A stretch of 43,437 bases of DNA from an uncultured Eubacteriales bacterium (GTDB lineage: Bacteria; Bacillota; Clostridia; Oscillospirales; CAG-272): the NCBI GenBank assembly GCA_902491535.1, contig CABUHS010000024.1:1-43437 (forward strand), in the 5' to 3' direction. The notes under the pieces are model-generated. The model was not told the DNA's origin, ran no database searches, and worked only from the letters and a program-made list of their open reading frames with translations. Position 1 is the stretch's first letter. Each line of letters begins with the position of its first letter. The position numbers and the translations under genes were made by a program. Below, piece after piece: positions 22,257-30,421 of this stretch.

Positions 22257-25193
22257 TTACATTTTTTGTCCGTGCAGTTCCATTTTTTCTTGAATCTTTC
22301 TACGCAGCTTGCGGTCGATTGCTCCAGCCTTGCTCTTGTGTTCATCTTCCAAACGATTCTGAATCGCACGGCTGATCTGTCCGAGCAGTCGGAGCGATCC
22401 CATTGCCGCTGACCAGTTTCTGTTGAATTTTATACTGTGGAGAAGCTGTGCGGCGTACTGATTTCCGTGTTCGGCAGCCGATGTGAGGTATGCTATTGCT
22501 TTGTCATAGTCGCGCTCGACGTCCTTGCCGTAGAGATAAATTCTGCCGAGCTGATACTCCGCATAGTCATTTCCGCTCTCGGCGGCAATCTCAAAATTGC
22601 GAATCGCTTTCCCTATATCCTTGACTGCATCCTCGGTGAGCCGTATCTTTCCCGCAAGGTATGCGGCATATGGATTCTTTTGATCGGCCGCTCTTTCGAG
22701 GTAGTCGATAGCTTTCTCTAAGTCCTGCGGCATGACTTCGCCTTTGTATAACAGCTTGCCGAGAAGATACTGTGCAGGAGCAAAGCCGTTGTCTGCTGAC
22801 TCGGTAATTAGTGTTATGGCTTCGGGAATGTTTTGCAGAAACAGTTCGCCGTCAAGCAGTTCCTTTCCGAGTGTAAATTTGGCGAATTCGTTTCCTTGCT
22901 CCGATGATCTGCGAAGCAGTTCCTCCGCTCTAATTAAATCCTGTTCCACATCTTCGCCTTTGAGGTAGGTTTTGCCGAGCAGATATTCAGCATACTGGTT
23001 TTTCTTTTCAACGGCTTCTTCTAACCATCTCAGAGCATAGTCTACATTTTTAGGTATATCCTCACCTTTCAGAAACAGCTTTCCGAGAGTATATTGTGCG
23101 TACTCATGATCTTTTTTTGCCGCTTCTAATAAATACTCTACGGCTTTCTGCGGATTATAGTCTGCCGAGTCCTTTTTTAAATACAGTTTTCCAAGTCCGT
23201 ATGAAGCATCGGGATTATCGAGATTTGCTGCTTTTTCAAAGTATATCTTTGCTTGCTCTACATTAACCTCTGTTCCTGTTCCCGTGAGATTCATCTGTCC
23301 CAATCTATAATACAGCTTATCGTCAGCCATATTTTGTTCGATTATGAGGAATCCCTCATACGCCTGTTTATACCATGCGTCGGATTTATCTTTGTTTTTC
23401 TCTGTGCCAATCCCGTCTCTATACATCCGTCCAAGTTCATAGGCGGCGTAAGAGTTCGGCTTTTTCTCATCCTCTGCCGCCACCATATAATACTCAAAGG
23501 CTTTAGTATCGTTTTGTTCTACGCCTTGTCCTCTCCTATACAAACTTCCGAGGGCATAGGCAGCAAAGGGATTATTTTTCTCCACAGCCTTTTCATACCA
23601 CTCAGCAGATTTTAAATAATCCTGCTCCACACCGTATCCAAAGGAGAACAGCTTGCCGATCCGGTATTGCAGATAGTCCTTATTATCTGATTTAGCTTCT
23701 TCCGAAACAAACGCTTGATACGCTTTCGCAAACCACTCCTGCGCCTGTTCCTCATCCTTGTCGCAGGCGAGTCCCGACAGATACATTTTCGCAAGGTCAT
23801 GCATAGCGAAACCGTTACCTTTTTCTGCTTCAGATTGCATAAGATTAAAAGCAGTTTCAAAGTCGGGAGGTACTTCCTTTGTACCGTAAAGAAACTTACG
23901 GGCAGCTTTGTACTCTGCAGTCCACCATGTTTTCTTTTTTCCTTTACTGCCGTAAGAATGAAATGTAAATTCATTATCATATTCTGTCGGTTCGTTTTCC
24001 CTTCGGTCAGCGTCAACTCTCATTTCCATGTCTTCTGCATCGGGAGATATTTCTTCTGCTTCTTCTATAGGAGTACGATCAGCGATAATGTTCATCGCTT
24101 CCCCAATAACTGCATTTTTGATCGACTTGAATTCCTTATTCTGTGACAGAGGAACACGATTCGGCAGTTCGTCTGTGTAGGTACGGATGACTTCTTCACG
24201 CTGTTCGTACCACAGGTCATAGAGCGCGGCGATCCGTTCATCGGCGGCAATTTCATCCACAATGGAATTGATAATGGCTTTTACATCTGCTTTCAGATAG
24301 CCGTACACCTTTTTGCCGGAGGTCTTGGATAGTCGGTCTGCAAGATTTAAAAGCATATCTTCGAGCTTCGGATTATTATAGACACCGCTGTTGATCTTTG
24401 AAATGATTTCCGCAATTACCTCACGGCTTTGCAATTTTAACTCATCCCGATGCTCGGTCTGCTTCTCATATATGCTGATGAGATCCTGTGCAAAGATATC
24501 CTTTGCGAAGGAGGAACGGAGTGCATTCACACCTTTTGGGGACAGATATCCCTGACCTTGTGCTGTGGAGTAAGCGATCAGATGCACATGGGGATGATGG
24601 CTTTCATTGTGAAACGCTGCAAACCATTTCAGATTTTGGATAGGGATATTCAGATGTGTGGACAGTGCTTCGGTCTGTGAGCGGAGCATATCCCTCCATC
24701 GCTCTCCTGTGTTGAAGCCCAACCGTTCGGCATCCTCACGGCGCAGGGAGATGATCGCCGTCCACACATTGCCCTCATGCAGATTCAGTTCTTGGGAGAC
24801 AGCAGATAAATTCACAGACACTCCGTCATCGGTAAACAGACCGTGCAAGCCAAATCGTTCTGCTCTCGGTCGGGTAGCAATGTAGTCGGCGTAGGTTTTT
24901 GAATTCATCATCTGCGATGCGTTTTCTTCCATCGTCCGTGTAATGAATTCAGAAGCTGTGCCAACCGTTTTGTTTTGCCGGTAGTCCTCGTACTCCAAGC
25001 TGCTCTTGCTGTCGGGAAAGTCACGGAGTATTTTTGCAATAAGCTGCTTCTGATTTACCGTAGCAGGCTTCAGCTTAAAGGACTCGTCGATCTTATCCAC
25101 ACCTTCACGGGTAGCAATATATTTTGCATAGCCGCCGGGCGACAGCTTATCGTCCGGTTTCAGATATTTGAATTTAGTTACAAGTCGAGCCAT
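22257..25193 (-). CDS. MobP-type relaxase fused to a Sel1-repeat array
   Basis: 978 residues. Residues 1-270 form a MobP3-like relaxase: MARLVTKFKYLKP, GGYAKYIATREGVDK, and the histidine triad in FHNESHHPHVHLIAYS near residue 200. A helical linker follows (270-430). From about 440 to 930 there are about 13 Sel1-like repeats of about 36 residues (A-x2-LG-x-LY-x-G-x-x-x-x-x-D-x-x-KA-x-x-Y-x-x-A). The C terminus is basic (RKLRRKIQEKME) and ends in Met. The relaxase nicks oriT and leads the strand through the channel; the repeat solenoid presumably binds a partner protein. The stop overlaps nothing downstream; the start overlaps the MobC gene end. Confidence 0.92.
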   Translation of the reverse strand: MARLVTKFKYLKPDDKLSPGGYAKYIATREGVDKIDESFKLKPATVNQKQLIAKILRDFPDSKSSLEYEDYRQNKTVGTASEFITRTMEENASQMMNSKTYADYIATRPRAERFGLHGLFTDDGVSVNLSAVSQELNLHEGNVWTAIISLRREDAERLGFNTGERWRDMLRSQTEALSTHLNIPIQNLKWFAAFHNESHHPHVHLIAYSTAQGQGYLSPKGVNALRSSFAKDIFAQDLISIYEKQTEHRDELKLQSREVIAEIISKINSGVYNNPKLEDMLLNLADRLSKTSGKKVYGYLKADVKAIINSIVDEIAADERIAALYDLWYEQREEVIRTYTDELPNRVPLSQNKEFKSIKNAVIGEAMNIIADRTPIEEAEEISPDAEDMEMRVDADRRENEPTEYDNEFTFHSYGSKGKKKTWWTAEYKAARKFLYGTKEVPPDFETAFNLMQSEAEKGNGFAMHDLAKMYLSGLACDKDEEQAQEWFAKAYQAFVSEEAKSDNKDYLQYRIGKLFSFGYGVEQDYLKSAEWYEKAVEKNNPFAAYALGSLYRRGQGVEQNDTKAFEYYMVAAEDEKKPNSYAAYELGRMYRDGIGTEKNKDKSDAWYKQAYEGFLIIEQNMADDKLYYRLGQMNLTGTGTEVNVEQAKIYFEKAANLDNPDASYGLGKLYLKKDSADYNPQKAVEYLLEAAKKDHEYAQYTLGKLFLKGEDIPKNVDYALRWLEEAVEKKNQYAEYLLGKTYLKGEDVEQDLIRAEELLRRSSEQGNEFAKFTLGKELLDGELFLQNIPEAITLITESADNGFAPAQYLLGKLLYKGEVMPQDLEKAIDYLERAADQKNPYAAYLAGKIRLTEDAVKDIGKAIRNFEIAAESGNDYAEYQLGRIYLYGKDVERDYDKAIAYLTSAAEHGNQYAAQLLHSIKFNRNWSAAMGSLRLLGQISRAIQNRLEDEHKSKAGAIDRKLRRKIQEKMELHGQKM

Positions 25194-25603
25194 TATTCGC
25201 CCTTCTGCCAGTCGAGCGCATCTTCAAACGAGAAGGAACCGTTGAGGCGTTTGACCTCTTTCACGCACTCGCCGCGCAGCCGTTCCAGCGATACTGGATC
25301 AATGTCGTTGGTCGCGGCAAAAAGATTTTGCAGGATCGCAATTTCTACCGCCAGCTTGAAAAGCAGACGGCTCTGTTTGTTATCGCTCTCGGCTGCAATG
25401 CTTTTCATGTTGGAGAGGAAGGCGTTGGGCAGGTAGGAGGTGTCTTCCTCCGCTGTAACATGACCGACATAATATCGTATGGCACGGTCGATGAATTCCG
25501 ATTGGCTTTTGCTTTTGTCTTTCCGATAGTTATTCTTTACAAGCTCCAATGTGCTTGGATATGCCCATAATAAGAACTTTTTCTTTCCTTTCGGCGCGGG
25601 CAT
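25193..25603 (-). CDS. MobC-like relaxosome accessory protein
   Basis: 136 residues from ATG 25603, which has GGAGGTGA 7 nt upstream (an earlier start to 25630 lacks one). The N-terminal ribbon-helix-helix-like part (KKFLLWAYPSTLELVKNNYR, KSQSEFIDRAIRYYVGHVTA) is followed by helices (LFKLAVEIAILQNLF, LERLRGECVKEVKRLNGSF). It overlaps the relaxase start by 1 bp and directly abuts the candidate oriT, as expected for a nicking accessory protein that binds oriT repeats. Confidence 0.83.
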   Translation of the reverse strand: MPAPKGKKKFLLWAYPSTLELVKNNYRKDKSKSQSEFIDRAIRYYVGHVTAEEDTSYLPNAFLSNMKSIAAESDNKQSRLLFKLAVEIAILQNLFAATNDIDPVSLERLRGECVKEVKRLNGSFSFEDALDWQKGE

Positions 25604-25993
25604 GGCGTCACCTCCGTTCATATTCTGCAACCGCTGTTCAAACCGCCGTATATTAGACGTTTATCCATATAGCAACCCATCTGTTTGTGCTGTACTGCTT
25701 TCAGCAACCCACCCTGAAAAATCGAGTGCGAAACTGCCGAAAATGCCCACACGGTCGGCATTGCCGTCCGATGTGAACCTTGAGGTGGGGCAACAGCAAC
25801 CCACCTCATTTTCTCCTGCTTCGCTTTCGACCTTGTCGAAAGCGGTTAATCTCACCTGTAACATCTACGAGAACCCACACTTTCCGTGCAGCTGCAACAT
25901 TCGCCTGAAACCGCCCGAATTTCGCCGATTCGCTCTCGGACGGCTACTTCCTCGACCTCGCTGTGAAAGTGCCACACAGGGCGACACGACGGC
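25604..25993. other. Probable origin of transfer (oriT)
   Basis: 390 bp without a credible gene between the MobC/relaxase pair and the accessory operon. CGCTTTCGAC-CTT-GTCGAAAGCG (25821-25843) is a perfect 10-bp hairpin. GAGGTGGG (25781-25788) and CCCACCTC (25799-25806) form an 8-bp repeat across 10 nt. ACGGTCGGC-ATT-GCCGTCCG lies at about 25750-25768, and CAACCCA(C/T)C recurs at about 25673, 25704 and 25797. Inverted repeats plus iterons beside a relaxosome operon are the hallmark of oriT. The nick site itself cannot be placed. Confidence 0.65.
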
Positions 25994-26686
25994 TCACATC
26001 TGCAAAATTGCGTCGTTATCTGTCTCATTTACTTCCTGCTCAAATTTTATTTCTTTTAATGAGGCAAAAAACAATTTCGGGCGCAGCTCATACAGTTGTG
26101 AATCGTTGGCACTAAATACTGCACTGAGCATTTCATTTAGTGTATAAGTCTGCCATGACTTATGATCGTCATCCAATATCTGAACTGTTTCGTTATCTAA
26201 ATCAAAACAAATACAGTTGGTCATTGCTTTTGGTTTTTCTTTCTCAAGATTTTCAAAGGCAGATGCTGAAAGCGGTTTTTGACAATACAGTGCTTCTGCA
26301 AACAAATCAAAATTACAATCGGAGTGTTTTCGAATATATTGCAGATAGCGGTTTGCTACTGTATAGAAATTTTTGTAAAAGTCGTTTGCAAAGTAAATGT
26401 CATTTCCGTTTTCTCTCACATGAAATAAAATATATGATTCCATTTCAATTTCAGCAGTATTGGAAGAGTAAAGTTTCTCACTGATCTCTGCCTGTTTCTC
26501 TTTTGGTACAATCTTTTGGTATAATTCATTGAGTGAGTAAAACAATTCGTTTTCCACAGAACTGCTTATCAGATACAGTTGTTCCTGCAGTGCCATGAAG
26601 CGATCCTCGTTATAATAAAACTGGATTAGTTTTCCGCATGGCAGATTCTGTTTGTCCTGTTCATTTTCTTTTAAATGTTTTATCAT
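25994..26686 (-). CDS. Accessory protein, paralogue family A (copy 1), Met-tailed
   Basis: 230 residues from ATG 26686, 7 nt after GGAGG (the ATG at 26692 is too close). The N-terminal module FYYNEDRFMALQEQLYLISS...NELYQKIVPKEKQ matches those of 26731-27378, 27393-28070 and the small protein 30153-30410. The middle part (ILFHVRENGNDIYFANDFYK) and ICFDLDNETVQILDDDHKSW match the two long copies only. No catalytic motif is recognised. The C terminus is acidic then hydrophobic, EQEVNETDNDAILQM. It is the last gene of the accessory operon, next to oriT, so it is among the last in the leftward transcript but close to the leading or lagging end of transferred DNA. Confidence 0.75.
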   Translation of the reverse strand: MIKHLKENEQDKQNLPCGKLIQFYYNEDRFMALQEQLYLISSSVENELFYSLNELYQKIVPKEKQAEISEKLYSSNTAEIEMESYILFHVRENGNDIYFANDFYKNFYTVANRYLQYIRKHSDCNFDLFAEALYCQKPLSASAFENLEKEKPKAMTNCICFDLDNETVQILDDDHKSWQTYTLNEMLSAVFSANDSQLYELRPKLFFASLKEIKFEQEVNETDNDAILQM

Positions 26687-26730
26687 TTCCATTCCTCCGT
26701 TACCTAACTTAGATATTCAAAATCCAACAT

Positions 26731-27378
26731 TTACATCTGCATAGTGGGAGCTTCTGTTTCATTTTCGATATCAATTTCCTTGCCGGCTATACTGCAATCA
26801 AAATATTTCATCCAACCGAAGAAACGCCCTCCTGCATTCTCAACTGCATTGGTATATGCTGTATAAATATCATCAAGATCATATACACGAACATTATCTC
26901 CGTGATTTTCTATAATTTCTATGGTGTTATCTTCAAAGTTGAAATCAAAAACGGCTGCTATTCGATGATCATGAGGCATGGCACTGCAGAGGACAGAAAA
27001 AGTGAAGCCATCGATTTTCTGCCTGTCGTTAAAATATTCCGCAAGACTGTCAATCGTACAATGTCCTACATCATCACGCATTCCGTCACAGTAAGCCTGA
27101 ACAACCGAATGAAAGTTTATCGGTGCTTCGGGTATGAAGCAATATTCTTCATCGTAAGAGGAAAATCGAAAGACAGAGCGTTTTGATTCTTCCTCCATAT
27201 CGTTTTTGATCATTGCATCAACTTTTTCCTTTACCCCCGGCGGAACAAACCTTTCGTATAAATTATCAAGTACAGGAATCAATTCATCTGAAATATCCTT
27301 ATTTCTCAGTCCCAATTCATGAAGCAGCGCTTCTGCTTTGCGTTCGTTATATGGAACCGATAAATGTCTGTCTGCCAT
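26731..27378 (-). CDS. Accessory protein, paralogue family A (copy 2), Met-tailed
   Basis: 215 residues, AAAGGAAA before ATG 27378. N-terminal module VPYNERKAEALLHELGLRNK...DNLYERFVPPGVKEK; middle block RFSSYDEEYCFIPEAP; then CSAMPHDHRIAAVFDFNFED and a C-terminal block ending FDCSIAGKEIDIENETEAPT before the final M-Q-M. The stretch GKEIDIE is shared with copy 3. Divergence among the copies is high (about a quarter identical by eye), so they have separate roles or target different partners. Function unknown; DUF-type family frequent in ruminococcal mobile elements. Confidence 0.75.
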   Translation of the reverse strand: MADRHLSVPYNERKAEALLHELGLRNKDISDELIPVLDNLYERFVPPGVKEKVDAMIKNDMEEESKRSVFRFSSYDEEYCFIPEAPINFHSVVQAYCDGMRDDVGHCTIDSLAEYFNDRQKIDGFTFSVLCSAMPHDHRIAAVFDFNFEDNTIEIIENHGDNVRVYDLDDIYTAYTNAVENAGGRFFGWMKYFDCSIAGKEIDIENETEAPTMQM

Positions 27379-27392
27379 TATGTTTTCCTTTC

Positions 27393-28070
27393 TTACATTT
27401 GCATCGTGGGTTGTTCGGTTTCTGCAAGCAGTTTATCTTCGATATCGATTTCCTTACCCGCCAAGGCATCGTCGAATACGCGTTCTCTGTATTCTGTCGG
27501 ATACCATTCTCCACGGTATGCTTTGAACGCTGCAACAGACAGATCGTGCAGTCTGTAGTGCCGCCATGCATTATCACTGCTGTCGCATACGCCGACCGTC
27601 TCATTATCCAAATCAAAATCTACAAGCATTGTGATCCGAAAGTCATTCGGCATCCTGTCGCAGAGAGCTTCATAGTCGGCGACTGTGATCGCATCACTTC
27701 CGATGAACGCATCGGCAAGACTCTGCGGTTCAGCACTCAGTTCACCTCGGTCATACAGCCTGTACCGGTATGCCGCAGAACGAAAACTGATAAAATGTCC
27801 GCTTGTAAAATATCTGTCCTCATTATTTTCACTTAAATGGAAAACTGCAAAGCGTTTTTTTGCTTCACGCTCAGCTTGTTCTGCGGCTTCTGTTTTTTCA
27901 ATCTGCGCTTCGATTGCAGTTTGTTGTTCATACGGTACGAGCTGCTCGTACAGAAATTTGAACGCTTCTTTCATCTTATCTTCGATTGTGAATCCATCAT
28001 GAGCAAGCGCATCCTTTACAGCCTTCAGCCGAAGCTCGTTAAAACACAGAGATACTTTAGCGTGTTTCAT
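27393..28070 (-). CDS. Accessory protein, paralogue family A (copy 3), Met-tailed
   Basis: 225 residues, AAGGATATATAACA before ATG 28070. N-terminal module LCFNELRLKAVKDALAHDGF...KFLYEQLVPYEQQ, then a short coiled coil rich in E/A/K (about 50-72), the block FHLSENNEDRYFTSGHFISF, CDRMPNDFRITMLVDFDLDN, and AGKEIDIEDKLLAETEQPTM before the terminal Q-M. Starts 2 bp from the end of the next gene upstream. Same architecture as copy 2; function unknown. Confidence 0.75.
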   Translation of the reverse strand: MKHAKVSLCFNELRLKAVKDALAHDGFTIEDKMKEAFKFLYEQLVPYEQQTAIEAQIEKTEAAEQAEREAKKRFAVFHLSENNEDRYFTSGHFISFRSAAYRYRLYDRGELSAEPQSLADAFIGSDAITVADYEALCDRMPNDFRITMLVDFDLDNETVGVCDSSDNAWRHYRLHDLSVAAFKAYRGEWYPTEYRERVFDDALAGKEIDIEDKLLAETEQPTMQM

Positions 28071-28072
28071 TG

Positions 28073-28477
28073 TTATATATCCTTTTCCTTTACATTTTTC
28101 AAGACTATTTTCCCATCCAGCCTTTCAAAACAGCACTCGGTGTATGAGAGACTGTTTTGTTCCACCACCTGATCGAGTATTGCAAACATATCTGTTTCTT
28201 TTGTGCTGACAGGAACATTCAGACAGTCATAGAAGATCCAATCGTCTGAATCCGGATTATCTTTGACAAACACATCATAGCCAAGCTGCAGACCGGTATT
28301 TGCCTTATATATACAGCATTCGATTTTGACACAGCCTGCCGTAAGTGAAGAGACAGTCTGCGATTCAAACTCTGCCGGATTTGTTTTTTGCATAAGTCGT
28401 ATTTCTTTGTCCGAAAGGGAACGAAGATATAGATATTTTTCACCGAGTTCCTTTTTCAGTTCTCTGATCCGTTTCAT
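28073..28477 (-). CDS. Accessory protein of unknown function
   Basis: 134 residues, AGGGATG before ATG 28477. The helical start MKRIRELKKELGEKYLYLRS leads into a beta-rich body (VKIECCIYKANTGLQLGYDV, WIFYDCLNVPVSTKETDMFA, CCFERLDGKIVLKNVKEKD). Not a recognised family. It does not carry the Met tail of its neighbours. Tight spacing on both sides places it in the accessory operon. Confidence 0.65.
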   Translation of the reverse strand: MKRIRELKKELGEKYLYLRSLSDKEIRLMQKTNPAEFESQTVSSLTAGCVKIECCIYKANTGLQLGYDVFVKDNPDSDDWIFYDCLNVPVSTKETDMFAILDQVVEQNSLSYTECCFERLDGKIVLKNVKEKDI

Positions 28478-28492
28478 ATTATCGACATCCCT

Positions 28493-29083
28493 TTACATGG
28501 AATAGTAAAACGGATCGGACTCATCCATCTCATCGTCTTCGTTATCTTCGAGTTCTTCTTCCTCGTCCTCACAATCTTCTTCACTGTAATCATTGAACGA
28601 ACTTTGCTGATGATAAGGACGCACGGCAGAAGAATAGTAATGCTTCGCACTCTCTCCGACCGCTTTATCAAGAACATCGGTATCCAGTCCGCAATCGTTG
28701 TATCCCTCATAAACCGTATGGTAATAAGAGGGGGAGGGCAAACCGAAATCCATTTTTAAATTCATGATATACACCATCGCGCTCACTTCTTCGCCGTCAA
28801 GCTGCACGGGGACATTTTGCTTGAAGTAGTGGGATGGATATCCCTCGTATCGGTCGAGAGACAATTCATCTCTCGGCTGTATTTTCCAAACCGCAACAGG
28901 AACAGAGGAGCCTTCCTTCGGTGCGATGGTTGCAAAGGCGCTGCTTGAATTTCCTTTGAACTGCAGCTCGTAGTCTTTGATTTCACCTGTGCCGTATAGC
29001 TTAGCTGTGGGACATCTGTATTTCATCTGTTCTTTGTTCAAATTGCTGCCGTAGGCAACATAGAGTCGTTTATTCATTTTCAT
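28493..29083 (-). CDS. Gamma-glutamylcyclotransferase/AIG2-like protein with acidic Met-ended tail
   Basis: 196 residues (ATG 29083, or 29077 which is 10 nt after AAAGGA). YVAYGSNLNKEQM is the GGCT/AIG2 nucleotide-fold-like loop YGSNL. WKIQPRDELSLDRYEGYP carries the family glutamate (E in YEGYP). The tail from about 165 is almost entirely D/E (EEDCEDEEEELEDNEDDEMD) and ends PFYYSM. GGCT enzymes cyclise gamma-glutamyl amines to 5-oxoproline, releasing the amine. The next gene upstream is an amidoligase, a pairing described for this superfamily in comparative genomics. Together they could form and undo gamma-glutamyl type amide bonds. Confidence 0.83.
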   Translation of the reverse strand: MKMNKRLYVAYGSNLNKEQMKYRCPTAKLYGTGEIKDYELQFKGNSSSAFATIAPKEGSSVPVAVWKIQPRDELSLDRYEGYPSHYFKQNVPVQLDGEEVSAMVYIMNLKMDFGLPSPSYYHTVYEGYNDCGLDTDVLDKAVGESAKHYYSSAVRPYHQQSSFNDYSEEDCEDEEEELEDNEDDEMDESDPFYYSM

Positions 29084-29106
29084 TCAATCCTTTCACTGTG
29101 ACGACG

Positions 29107-30156
29107 TCACATAGACATAATAAAAGCAGGAGCTTCTTCCTGCTCGGATTCTTCTGCGGATGCTTCATCTGTAATTGCTTCTTCCGACGGAATCTCATAT
29201 ATAACTTCCTGCGGGGTAGTCCTTGCTGTTTCTTCAGCCAGGTGTTTTGCCGCCAAGCGTTCCTTCTGCGCTTCAGCCTGCGCAGGATCACGCCACGCAA
29301 TATTGCCGTCGAGATTTTTCAACAGGTGCAGTCTTGCGGTTTTGAATTCGTCGCCTATCAGACCGAGACGAAGAAGCCAGGTTCGGAAGGTGTATTTCTC
29401 ATTGGAGCTTTGCGTTTTGTTTCTCGACGCTCCTTTTTGAACAAGCGCCTGATGGCTGATGGCGAGGCAGAGCTGTATATATGACTTTACTTCTCCGGCG
29501 TGGAGGGTAGAGTTGAACAGTCGGAATTCGATCGTGCCTTTGGAAAACACACTATGCAGATTAAGCGCATGATACCGGGAGTCATCATAGTGGTCATTTC
29601 GGCCGCTCCTGCCGTTGTACCAAATGCGTTCCAGTTCATCCATTGTTTTCGGTCGTATTCTATTCGTGGAATCAAGAAATCGAGTATCGGCTTTCTGGCA
29701 GTAACGCTCCCGTGCGACATTTACCTGTAGAGCTTTATATAACAAATCCTCTTTCGCCGCCATGATGTTGACGATATTGCGAAGCGTTTTTACACTGTGA
29801 GTTGATGCGTCCACATGAACATGAATCCCGCAGGAACTGTTGACCTTTGCGCCTGCTGCACGGAGTTTGCGGATGATCTCCTGCAAAGGTTCGATATCCT
29901 CATACCGACAGATCGGTGAAACAAATTCTACTTTGTAAGCACGGTTGCTTGTACGGCCGCTCCTTGTTTCCGCACGGATAGAAGCATCACCCATCACTTT
30001 CCACCGCCGTCCCTGATTGTCACGCACAGTGTATGCATCGTAACCGCCTCCCACATGAGTTGCGGTCGTATCAAAATGACCGGCAATCACTTTGGCGGCT
30101 GCCGCCCTTGTGATGCCGGTCATCTCAATTTCGATACCGAATCGCTGTGATCTCAA
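29107..30156 (-). CDS. Amidoligase_2 family enzyme (glutamine-synthetase-like fold), Met-tailed
   Basis: 349 residues from a TTG at 30156 (GGAG 9 nt before it; overlaps the preceding stop). RFGIEIEMTG gives the metal-binding ExE strand, VEFVSPICRYEDIEPLQEII the second conserved block, CGIHVHVD the His motif and GTIEFRLFNSTLHAGEVKSY the third glutamate block. These are the hallmarks of the Amidoligase_2 clade of GS-like ATP-dependent ligases. They are predicted to join an amine to a carboxyl group, on peptides or proteins; the natural substrate is unknown. The C-terminal 50 residues are acidic and alanine-rich, ending EEAPAFIMSM. Followed by the GGCT gene 23 bp downstream. Confidence 0.85.
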   Translation of the reverse strand: MRSQRFGIEIEMTGITRAAAAKVIAGHFDTTATHVGGGYDAYTVRDNQGRRWKVMGDASIRAETRSGRTSNRAYKVEFVSPICRYEDIEPLQEIIRKLRAAGAKVNSSCGIHVHVDASTHSVKTLRNIVNIMAAKEDLLYKALQVNVARERYCQKADTRFLDSTNRIRPKTMDELERIWYNGRSGRNDHYDDSRYHALNLHSVFSKGTIEFRLFNSTLHAGEVKSYIQLCLAISHQALVQKGASRNKTQSSNEKYTFRTWLLRLGLIGDEFKTARLHLLKNLDGNIAWRDPAQAEAQKERLAAKHLAEETARTTPQEVIYEIPSEEAITDEASAEESEQEEAPAFIMSM

Positions 30157-30410
30157 ATGTTCTCACTCCGATCACGCACAGGTTCTACAATGGCAGGAGA
30201 GGTTGTTTTCTTTTTCTTTTCTGTCGGCTTTCCCAATCCCGATCGCAGCTCAATAAATTCCCGCACATTTGCAGGCACATTTTTTGAGTAGAGAGTATCG
30301 AGTTCTTTTATAAGCTCATCTTCTACTTGTGAACCTTTCTGTTCGAGATATATTTTCAACGCATTGAGTTTTTCTTCATCGTAGGAAATATTGATCGTTG
30401 TTTTCTTCAT
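30153..30410 (-). CDS. Small DUF6103-like protein sharing the family A N-terminal module
   Basis: 85 residues. TTINISYDEEKLNALKIYLE, then EDELIKELDTLYSKNVPANV and REFIELRSG, plus a basic tail. The first 50 residues are the same module found at the N termini of the three family A proteins (YDEEKLNAL / FNELRLKAV / YNERKAEAL / YNEDRFMAL, then LY-x2-x-VP). It looks like a stand-alone dimerisation or DNA-binding module. DUF6103 is recalled, not checked. No Met tail. The end overlaps the amidoligase start. Confidence 0.75.
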   Translation of the reverse strand: MKKTTINISYDEEKLNALKIYLEQKGSQVEDELIKELDTLYSKNVPANVREFIELRSGLGKPTEKKKKTTSPAIVEPVRDRSENI

Positions 30411-30421
30411 AGCAATTCACC

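Noticed and set aside
25618..25864. Overlapping 63- and 67-codon minus-strand frames in the oriT region
   Set aside because: They run through the inverted repeats, lack ribosome sites and have repeat-driven sequence. Treated as oriT, not genes.
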